Positions 1 to 6,433 of a stretch of DNA of 37,831 bases are shown here, one piece after another (position 1 is the stretch's first letter; each line of letters starts with the position of its first letter). Origin of the DNA: Flavobacteriales bacterium. Lineage in GTDB: Bacteria > Bacteroidota > Bacteroidia > CAIKAF01. The position numbers and the translations under genes are program-made. The stretch spans positions 1 through 37,831 of the forward strand of contig JAIXKU010000106.1 of NCBI GenBank assembly GCA_026936045.1, read 5' to 3'. The notes beneath the pieces were generated by a model. It did no database searches, had not been told where the DNA came from, and saw only the letters and a list, made by a program, of their open reading frames with translations.

Positions 1-543
1 CGTTTAGATACCGTTAGAAACAAGATACAAAAAGAAAGAGCCCGCGACGGTCTGAAGATTGTAGAAACGGAATACATTGCCATGCAACATGAGGTACAAC
101 TGCTTTCCGATTCTTTAGATCGTATCCGTCAATTAGGTATTAACGATTATACCTCACAATCGGAAGTTATAAATAAAGAATACGCCACAGCCGTATCAAG
201 AAGAGACCAGCCGGCCATAAAAGCATTAGAAGAAAAAATTTCAATTCTTTCTAAATATGGCGGTGTGTATGTTGCGATGACAGACAATCTTGAACTATAC
301 AGAAAACAACTTGCCGAAATTAAGATGAAATATGATCAGGCACGTGTGGATGCCGAACAGCAATTACCTCATAAGATGGTGGTAAACTATGCCTATCCTG
401 CTGATAGAAAGACGTATCCTAAGCGATCAATGATTGTCATAGGCGCTACATTTGCCACTTTCTGTATGTCTATATTCTTTATTATCGGATTAGAAAACTG
501 GAGGCGCTATAAACAACAAATTGCCCAATCCTCTTCTAAATAA
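1..543 (+). CDS. Wzz-like polysaccharide chain-length determinant protein, C-terminal part
   Basis: The reading frame is open from the first base of the window, so the start lies upstream and only the last 180 residues are seen. They form a long hydrophilic, probably coiled-coil region, then a proline-containing stretch (YPADRKTYPKR), one membrane span (about residues 142-162 of the fragment) and a short basic cytoplasmic tail. This is the usual end of Wzz/GNVR-type proteins, which sit in the inner membrane and set polysaccharide chain length or help export. No tyrosine-kinase domain follows, so it is the stand-alone form. The next gene starts 6 bases later in the same frame and encodes an O-antigen ligase/polymerase-like protein, which supports a shared role in surface polysaccharide assembly. 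The fold class is fairly clear; the exact polysaccharide is unknown. Confidence 0.75.
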   Translation, partial: RLDTVRNKIQKERARDGLKIVETEYIAMQHEVQLLSDSLDRIRQLGINDYTSQSEVINKEYATAVSRRDQPAIKALEEKISILSKYGGVYVAMTDNLELYRKQLAEIKMKYDQARVDAEQQLPHKMVVNYAYPADRKTYPKRSMIVIGATFATFCMSIFFIIGLENWRRYKQQIAQSSSK

Positions 544-549
544 TTCATC

Positions 550-2007
550 TTGATAGAGCGTATTAAATTGCAGTGGTTTTACTTCTTAAGTGCGCTTTTT
601 ATTGCATTGAATTCTGTTTTGCTCTATCATGAGATGTACTGGCTTTATCTCACGCCTGTAGTATTAGCCATTATAGCAATGGCTTTCCTATCAATAGAGA
701 AGCTCTTCTTATTTTGTGTTTTTGTTACACCGCTTTCACTTGATCTGAAAGAAGTAGATATCAGTGCGGCCCTCTCTATTCCCGCAGAACCCCTTATGAT
801 AGGTGCCACAGCAATGTTTCTTTTTAAAGTCTTGGCAGAAGGGTCCTTTCAAAGAAAGATATTATTACATCCCATAAGTCTGATAATCGGCTCATACCTC
901 CTATGGATACTGATTACTGCTTTTACAAGTCAAATTCCTTTAGTCTCTTTTAAGTTCTTAGCCACGCGGATTTGGTTTATTGTTCCTTTTTATTTTATGG
1001 CTGTTCATATATTTCAAAAGCCGGAGCAAGTGAGTCGTTTTCTATGGGCTTATAGTATTCCATTAGCCGGTGTCATCGTATACACTATAGTAAGACACGC
1101 TGAATGGGGATTTAGCCAAAAAGCAGGGCATTGGGTGATGACGCCATTTTATTATGACCATACACAATACGCCGCTGCATTGGCCATCTTCTTCCCTTTC
1201 TTGGTTGGCTATACCGTAAAAAACCGCTTAAGCCTGTTCTTTAAGATTCTCATTACTGCTATCATGGGTTTATTTGCAACAGGCATCCTACTCTCCTATT
1301 CTCGTGCGTCATGGCTAAGTATTGTCGGTGCCATGGCGATAGCTGTGATCATATTTCTACGCATACGCTGGTGGATGGTATTAATGGCTATTACAGGTGT
1401 CCTAATTCTACTTTTTTCATTCGAATCCGAGATTATGATGGCGATGAAAAAGAATAAGCAAGATTCATCCGGCCAGCTGAATAAACATGTGCAAAGTATG
1501 TCCAACATATCAACAGACGCATCCAACCTTGAACGCATTTTACGGTGGAATTGTGCCATACGTATGTTCAATGAAAGGCCTGTTACTGGTTGGGGACCTG
1601 GCAGCTATGTCTTTGTTTATGCACCGTTTCAATACTCCTATGAAAAAACCATTATCAGTACCAACTTTGGTGATGTGGGAAATGCCCATTCCGAATATCT
1701 AAGCGCCTTGTCTGAACAAGGATTACCCGGATTAGTCATTTTTGCTTTTATTATCATGTTTACAATCATTACCGGCGTTAAGGTATTTTATCGGCAAACA
1801 GTGCCCAAGCATTTACGCTACATAGTTCTTTGGCTTCTACTGGGCTTATGCACCTATTGGATACATGGGTTTTTAAATAATTTTCTTGAAACCGATAAAT
1901 TAGCTGTACCACACTGGGGATTTATTGCAGCCATCGTAGCTATAGATATTTTGTATAATAAAGATCAGACAAACCGTACAGCCATAAAAGCGATGTCGTC
2001 TTTATAA
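550..2007 (+). CDS. O-antigen ligase/polymerase family membrane protein (Wzy_C type)
   Basis: This 485-residue protein has about 10-12 hydrophobic segments and a large loop in its second half. The loop holds the family signature: an RPVTGWGPGSY motif followed by a NAHSEYLSALSEQGLPG motif with the conserved histidine. Members of the family polymerise O-antigen units or ligate glycans to a lipid or protein acceptor at the periplasmic face of the inner membrane. The start is TTG at 550; the stop codon of the preceding gene lies in the same frame at 541-543, so no upstream start is possible, and there is no clear ribosome binding site. It is probably cotranscribed with the Wzz-like gene. Its last 43 bases overlap the end of the convergent phosphatase gene. 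Ligase and polymerase activities cannot be separated by sequence alone. Confidence 0.85.
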   Translation: MIERIKLQWFYFLSALFIALNSVLLYHEMYWLYLTPVVLAIIAMAFLSIEKLFLFCVFVTPLSLDLKEVDISAALSIPAEPLMIGATAMFLFKVLAEGSFQRKILLHPISLIIGSYLLWILITAFTSQIPLVSFKFLATRIWFIVPFYFMAVHIFQKPEQVSRFLWAYSIPLAGVIVYTIVRHAEWGFSQKAGHWVMTPFYYDHTQYAAALAIFFPFLVGYTVKNRLSLFFKILITAIMGLFATGILLSYSRASWLSIVGAMAIAVIIFLRIRWWMVLMAITGVLILLFSFESEIMMAMKKNKQDSSGQLNKHVQSMSNISTDASNLERILRWNCAIRMFNERPVTGWGPGSYVFVYAPFQYSYEKTIISTNFGDVGNAHSEYLSALSEQGLPGLVIFAFIIMFTIITGVKVFYRQTVPKHLRYIVLWLLLGLCTYWIHGFLNNFLETDKLAVPHWGFIAAIVAIDILYNKDQTNRTAIKAMSSL

Positions 2008-3188
2008 GGCTGTGAGCCCTTAAATGATTCTAACGTAACAAGAAGCATGGGCGTAAGTTCCTTCGGATTCAGCATGCGATTATCGCTTATTAATGTACGA
2101 AGCGATTCTTGTCCAAAATAATTCCCGGCATCATCTTGTAGATCTGTTAGGCCGTCTGTATAACATGCTAATAGTGCAGAAGGATGAAAATAAATTTGCT
2201 TCGTTTTGACAAAAGGCATTTCATCTATCATACCAAGTCCGACACTCCCTTCATACAAATATTGTACGCGATTGTCATTACATAATATGGGAGGTAAATG
2301 ACCGGCATTGACATAGGTAAGTGCACGAGAACGTGTATGATATTTAGCTAAAAAGGCCGTTATAAATCTTTCACCCTTGGCATTCTCAATCACTTTGCGA
2401 TTCAAAACACGTGTCAACTCCTCTAATGATGGAATATAATGAAACAACGCTTTTATATTGGCCTGAAAGTTTGACATAAGCAGAGCTGCCGAAACCCCTT
2501 TACCTGATACATCGGCAATACAAATTGCATATTCATCTTCATTCAGTTGAAAGAAATCATAATAATCGCCCCCCACCTCTGAATGTGATTTGTAAAAAGC
2601 ATCAACTTCTATATCATGTGTTCTTGGGAAGGCATGTGGCAATAACATATTTTGTACTTCTGACGCCAATTCCAATTCTTTTTGTATGCGCTCCTGACGA
2701 ATATTTTCTTTAGCCAAATTCTTATTTTCAAAAGCTACATATATAATATTCGTTAGCGCTTGAATAAAAGAGATGTTATCTTTATCATGCAAATATTCTA
2801 TCTCTGCATCACCGCCAATCAGAACATAAGCCAGAGGTTTTTCTTTATGAAATACCGGTATGATTAAACTGAAAATATCAAATGTAGAATCTGGTATCTC
2901 ATATACCTCCAACGGATCATTTATCTTTCTTAAATAATCATGTACATTAATATTCTGAAGCGCTTGTGTTTCAACACCTGAGGTTAACTCCTGAACCATA
3001 ATCAGGTTAGGCTTTACTGTAAATACCACAAAGCGCTGAATACGCAACTGATTCTTTAATATAGAGGCATAAATCTGAAGTAATTGATCTTTGGAGAAGT
3101 TGGCATTAATGGCTTTGGTTACCTCAAGCAGAGAATTCAGCTTGAAATCTTTATATGATTTAGAGCCATTTGTTGATTCATTTGCCAC
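1965..3188 (-). CDS. PP2C/SpoIIE-type serine phosphatase with N-terminal GAF-like sensor region (RsbU-like)
   Basis: This is a 407-residue soluble protein. About the first 170 residues look like a GAF-type sensory region, followed by a short helical linker (residues about 160-185). The C-terminal half is a PP2C/SpoIIE phosphatase with the metal-binding motifs EVGGDYYDF, ADVSGKGVSAALLM, NAGHLPPIL, YTDGLTD and a final KDDIAF. In this family such enzymes dephosphorylate STAS-domain anti-sigma antagonists in partner-switching pathways; a STAS gene lies at the right edge of the window, but a direct link is only inference. The start is GTG at 3188, overlapping the end of the LpxD-type gene by 11 bases, which suggests translational coupling. 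No in-frame ATG lies near it. The 3' end overlaps the convergent ligase gene by 43 bases. Confidence 0.85.
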   Translation of the reverse strand: MANESTNGSKSYKDFKLNSLLEVTKAINANFSKDQLLQIYASILKNQLRIQRFVVFTVKPNLIMVQELTSGVETQALQNINVHDYLRKINDPLEVYEIPDSTFDIFSLIIPVFHKEKPLAYVLIGGDAEIEYLHDKDNISFIQALTNIIYVAFENKNLAKENIRQERIQKELELASEVQNMLLPHAFPRTHDIEVDAFYKSHSEVGGDYYDFFQLNEDEYAICIADVSGKGVSAALLMSNFQANIKALFHYIPSLEELTRVLNRKVIENAKGERFITAFLAKYHTRSRALTYVNAGHLPPILCNDNRVQYLYEGSVGLGMIDEMPFVKTKQIYFHPSALLACYTDGLTDLQDDAGNYFGQESLRTLISDNRMLNPKELTPMLLVTLESFKGSQPYKDDIAFMAVRFV

Positions 3189-4143
3189 GTTGTTTCTCTA
3201 ATAACTTTTCTAATTCATCAACTCGCTTTAGTAGTTCGGGAATCTTTTTTATAGAAACATATTCCTTCATCCTTTCTTTTGAATCTCCGGCAGGGCTTCC
3301 AAAATAGGATTTGCCGCCAGCTAATGTTTTACTCACGCCTGACTGAGCCAAAATAACAGCTCCTTTCCCAATGGTCAAATCACGATCAATACCAACCTGT
3401 CCCCAGATGAGCGCATAATCCTCAATTCTGACAATACCTGAGATCCCTACTTGAGCCGCTACAATACAATGCTTGCCTATTTTGGTATCATGACCTACGT
3501 GCACCTGATTATCTAATTTCGTACCGTCGCCTATGCTTGTTTCATCTGTTACACCCCGATCAACAGTACACCCGGCTCCAATCTCCACATCATCACCAAT
3601 AGAGACCGTACCACACGTAGGAAATTTCTCGTACGCATCGGGGCGACGTTTCATATAGAAAGCATCAGCACCGATTGTTGTATTAGAATGAATAATAACC
3701 CGATCGCCAATTTTAGTATTCTGATATATTGCAACATTGGCATGAATCAAACAATCCTTACCAATCACCACATTCTCTCCAATAAACACACCCGGTTGAA
3801 TTACCGTCCCCTCTCCTATCTTAGCAGAAGGATGAATCGGCGAAACGGACGGTTTAAATGAAATCCTATCTTCAATAATTTTTTTAAATATAGAAAAGGG
3901 ATCCGAATGAAAAATTAAATTTTTTCCCGGAGGGCAATCAATCTTTTTATCTATAATCACAACAGACGCTGCAGAGGCTAACGCCTTATCATAATATTTC
4001 GGATGATCTACAAACGTTATCTCTCCATGAGATACCACATGTATTTCATTAATACCCGTTATATTAAAATCGGGATCTCCGCTAAATTCACAAGATAACT
4101 GTTTGGCTAATACTGACAGACGGGAAGGTGTAATGAATTTCAT
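3178..4143 (-). CDS. lpxD: LpxD-type UDP-3-O-acyl-glucosamine N-acyltransferase (EF-P-linked paralogue)
   Basis: The 321-residue protein has an N-terminal LpxD-type uridine-binding domain (about 1-100) and then a left-handed beta helix of hexapeptide repeats (about 103-270), with a helical C-terminal tail (about 290-321). His218, in the HVGHDTKIGKHC segment, matches the position of the catalytic histidine of LpxD. LpxD adds a 3-hydroxyacyl chain to the 2-amino group of UDP-acyl-glucosamine in lipid A synthesis. From memory, many Bacteroidota carry a second LpxD-like gene next to efp and separate from the main lpxD-lpxC-lpxA cluster. The present gene has that context, 13 bases after efp, so it may be the paralogue rather than the main lipid A enzyme. 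Its own acyl acceptor is therefore less certain than its fold. Confidence 0.85.
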   Translation of the reverse strand: MKFITPSRLSVLAKQLSCEFSGDPDFNITGINEIHVVSHGEITFVDHPKYYDKALASAASVVIIDKKIDCPPGKNLIFHSDPFSIFKKIIEDRISFKPSVSPIHPSAKIGEGTVIQPGVFIGENVVIGKDCLIHANVAIYQNTKIGDRVIIHSNTTIGADAFYMKRRPDAYEKFPTCGTVSIGDDVEIGAGCTVDRGVTDETSIGDGTKLDNQVHVGHDTKIGKHCIVAAQVGISGIVRIEDYALIWGQVGIDRDLTIGKGAVILAQSGVSKTLAGGKSYFGSPAGDSKERMKEYVSIKKIPELLKRVDELEKLLEKQRGK

Positions 4144-4156
4144 GTAGGTAAATACG

Positions 4157-4720
4157 TTATTTTACTCGTTCATAATAAGAGCGGGTTCGGGTATCAACGC
4201 GTATCTTTTCGCCTGCATTGATGAATAAAGGCACTTTAATCTCAGCGCCTGTTTCAAGAGTTGCCGGCTTAAGGGTATTCTTAGCTGTGTCGACGGCTAA
4301 GCCCGGCTCAGTATATGTTACTTCCAACTCAACAAACTGAGGCAGCTCCACATTCAACGAAATTTCTTTATCGGCATGATAAAGCACATACACCTGCTCG
4401 CCTTCTTTCATCAAATCTGCGTTTTCAACCATATCTTTTCCCAGCGAAACCTGATCAAACGTATTGGTATTCATAAACACAAATCCATTCTCATCATTAT
4501 AAAGATATTGGTGAGGCCGTCGCTCCACAGTCGCTATATCTATCTTTTCTCCACCGGTAAACGTATGTTCGATTGTTTTGCCTGTATTTAAACTCCTAAG
4601 CTTTGTACGCACATTCGATCCGCCTCGTCCTGTCTGAAAACGTTGAAAATCAACTATCATCAATAAGTCACCTTGCATCTCTATGCACATACCCATCTTA
4701 AAGTCTGCTGTTGTTGCCAT
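4157..4720 (-). CDS. efp: Elongation factor P with arginine (R32) at the tip of the domain I loop
   Basis: This 187-residue protein has the three beta-barrel domains of EF-P and ends with the usual DTRTRSYYERVK-type terminus. EF-P enters the ribosomal E site and relieves stalling at proline runs. The loop that reaches the peptidyl-tRNA reads QTGRGGSNVRTK: the tip residue is Arg32 (codon 4625-4627), and the PGKG form with lysine found in E. coli and many Bacteroidota is absent. The loop spacing fits the arginine-type EF-P of Pseudomonas better than the lysine type. The ATG at 4720 follows a good promoter (4739-4768). The LpxD-type gene lies 13 bases downstream and is probably in the same transcript. 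Whether R32 is modified cannot be seen here. Confidence 0.95.
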   Translation of the reverse strand: MATTADFKMGMCIEMQGDLLMIVDFQRFQTGRGGSNVRTKLRSLNTGKTIEHTFTGGEKIDIATVERRPHQYLYNDENGFVFMNTNTFDQVSLGKDMVENADLMKEGEQVYVLYHADKEISLNVELPQFVELEVTYTEPGLAVDTAKNTLKPATLETGAEIKVPLFINAGEKIRVDTRTRSYYERVK

Positions 4721-4738
4721 TGATTTATTTCGTTCTCA

Positions 4739-4768
4739 CAAACCTATAAAATCCTGATTAAAAACAAA
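4739..4768 (-). promoter_or_regulatory. Bacteroidota-type promoter of efp
   Basis: On the minus strand the -7 element TAGGTTTG (4746 to 4739) matches TAnnTTTG. A TTTG lies 18 bases upstream (4768 to 4765), fitting the -33 spacing reported for Bacteroidota. The ATG is about 18 bases beyond the element. This is the best two-part match I found in the window. Confidence 0.65.
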
Positions 4769-4795
4769 AACATAAATCTATGATTTAGAAACAAA

Positions 4796-4825
4796 ATGGC
4801 CGAATTTTTATAAAAATCCGGCCAT
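4796..4825 (-). terminator. Hairpin terminator after the secreted Ser/Thr/Asn-rich protein
   Basis: Two 15-base arms (4796-4810 and 4811-4825) pair with one mismatch. The base of the stem is GC-rich (ATGGCCG against CGGCCAT) and the top is AT-rich. On the minus strand the hairpin follows the stop at 4843 and is followed by TTTGTTTC. It also separates that gene from the efp promoter. Confidence 0.6.
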
Positions 4826-4842
4826 CAGAAAAATAATTGGCG

Positions 4843-5787
4843 TTATTGCGCTATGATTTCTATTGACCCGTCCTGCCAGTTATGCATATCGCTAATACTC
4901 CAGCTGCGGGTTGATTGAGGAAAAACATATTGTAACTCAGGTGTAAATGTTTTTGTGTTCGCCGTTAAATATCGAGGGTCATTTACCCATTTAACATTAT
5001 TTACAATTGCCGGGCCGGTGACATCAACAATAATATTACCGGAGAAATTGGTTTGGCTATATATTATCAATCGCGTGCCGGGCGGAACAGCTATCCCATC
5101 AAAGGTATATTTTACCGCTTTTGTCAGATATTTTCCGATACGCTCATAACGGCCGGGAGCAAGGAATTCAGAATATTTATCCGAGATATATGCTCTAGAG
5201 GTATGCCCTTCCCAATACGTATCCGACATCACCAAACCGGTAAAATGCACCTGCTTATTTTCTATCCTCTCTTTAATTAATGCTGAATTATGATAGGCGT
5301 TAGGATCAACAGAACTTTCGAGCACCGTACGACTACCATCATTATTGATACTATACACCGTTGAACCAAAGCTGGGATCATCATACAAAGCACTTGGCAA
5401 AGACTCTGTATTGGCTGATTGATTATAGGTTGAATAACTTGATGATGTACCGTATGTATTGTAATTTGTATTATAGGAATATGTTGGCTGTTGATAATAC
5501 GGATTGCTGTAATTATTAGAACTAGTGTTTATTGTACTGCTGTTGTTCGAGCTGTAACTTGTTGTATTAGTCTGCGGTCGAATTGTTGAATTCATGGTAT
5601 TGGTGTTCGACTTAGAGATCGTTGTCGTTTGCTGCGTAGTAATCGAACTGCCACGTGTGGTTTCCGTCATCTGGATTACACGTCCCATCGAAGATTGTGT
5701 ATTAGCATTGCCTGCATTTTTAGTTTGAGCTACGAGCAGGGAGATTGGCATAATAAGAAACAGGATAAAGTAAATAATTCGTTTCAT
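4843..5787 (-). CDS. Secreted protein, low-complexity Ser/Thr/Asn/Tyr-rich N-half and a beta-rich C-half
   Basis: I do not recognise a named family. The start at 5787 is chosen because MKRIIYFILFLIMPISLLVAQ is a clean signal peptide; a longer frame to 5865 would add a basic stretch ahead of it. The mature protein begins with about 130 residues rich in Ser, Thr, Asn, Tyr and Gln, probably disordered. The rest (about residues 140-314) is more ordered and predicted beta-rich. One segment, near residues 245-275 (LIIYSQTNFSGNIIVDVTG), resembles a beta/gamma-crystallin Greek-key motif with an aromatic-x-x-x-x-F-x-G pattern, but this is a weak match. It stands alone between a terminator and ridA. 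Secretion to the periplasm or outer surface is likely; its role is unknown. Confidence 0.7.
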   Translation of the reverse strand: MKRIIYFILFLIMPISLLVAQTKNAGNANTQSSMGRVIQMTETTRGSSITTQQTTTISKSNTNTMNSTIRPQTNTTSYSSNNSSTINTSSNNYSNPYYQQPTYSYNTNYNTYGTSSSYSTYNQSANTESLPSALYDDPSFGSTVYSINNDGSRTVLESSVDPNAYHNSALIKERIENKQVHFTGLVMSDTYWEGHTSRAYISDKYSEFLAPGRYERIGKYLTKAVKYTFDGIAVPPGTRLIIYSQTNFSGNIIVDVTGPAIVNNVKWVNDPRYLTANTKTFTPELQYVFPQSTRSWSISDMHNWQDGSIEIIAQ

Positions 5788-5896
5788 GGCACTTCGTTTT
5801 TTAAAGTTTATAATGCGATTCAGAATGTTGTTCTTTCTTAACAAATATTTTACACGTTTTCTCAATTTTTTAAAGACAAACTATGTGCCAAAAAAA

Positions 5897-6289
5897 TTAT
5901 TTCGCAGCAATTGCAGAAATTTCCACTTGAGCGCCGGCTGGCAATGCTTTAACAGCAACGGTCTCACGTGCTGGGAAAGAGCCCTTTAGTGCTGAAGCAT
6001 AAACCTGATTCATAGCACCAAAATCACCCATATCAGTGAGGAATATCGTAGTCTTGAGTACATGAGAGAAATCCATATTCGCCTCTTTTAATATAGCCAA
6101 AAGATTATCCATAACCTGTTGTGTTTGTTGTTCAATAGTGCCTTCCACGAGTTTTCCGGTAGCCGGATTGATAGGTACTTGACCAGAGATAAAAACTGTG
6201 GTTTGCATATTCTGTACACGAATAGCCTGGCTATACGGACCGATAGGTTGTGGAGCGTTCGGTGTTAAAACAGTTTCTTTTGTAAACAT
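5897..6289 (-). CDS. ridA: RidA family enamine/imine deaminase
   Basis: This 130-residue protein spans the full RidA length. It has the N-terminal PQPIGPYSQA motif, FISGQVPINPATG in the middle, and the C-terminal signature FPARETVAVKALPAGAQVEISAIA, which holds the conserved arginine that binds the substrate carboxylate. RidA trimers hydrolyse reactive enamines and imines such as 2-aminoacrylate made by PLP enzymes. The start ATG at 6289 lies about 25 bases from a TAnnTTTG element. It is divergent from valS and is followed at 109 bases by an unrelated secreted-protein gene, so it is probably a single-gene unit. Confidence 0.92.
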   Translation of the reverse strand: MFTKETVLTPNAPQPIGPYSQAIRVQNMQTTVFISGQVPINPATGKLVEGTIEQQTQQVMDNLLAILKEANMDFSHVLKTTIFLTDMGDFGAMNQVYASALKGSFPARETVAVKALPAGAQVEISAIAAK

Positions 6290-6313
6290 ATTGATATTTT
6301 TCTGTATTTAGTC

Positions 6314-6321
6314 CAAATATA
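6314..6321 (-). promoter_or_regulatory. Candidate -7 element of ridA
   Basis: The minus strand reads TATATTTG here, a match to TAnnTTTG, 24 bases before the ridA ATG. I found no well-placed -33 TTG, so this is a one-part match. Confidence 0.4.
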
Positions 6322-6395
6322 ATACAGATCACGGTATTAACCCTAAGAAAAGGCAAAAAATAGAGTTTCATAAACAAAGCGCAAAAGCTAATTAT

Positions 6396-6403
6396 TACCT
6401 TTG
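6396..6403 (+). promoter_or_regulatory. Candidate -7 element of valS
   Basis: The plus strand reads TACCTTTG, a match to TAnnTTTG, 30 bases before the preferred valS ATG at 6434. It overlaps the TTG at 6401 that would be the alternative start, which argues against that start. No good -33 element was seen. Confidence 0.45.
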
Positions 6404-6433
6404 CTGCTAAGAAACTATAGACTGTTTGAAGCG

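Noticed and set aside
1487-1702. A plus-strand 71-codon frame inside the O-antigen ligase-like gene
   Set aside because: It lies in another frame across the conserved loop of the real gene and has no domain.
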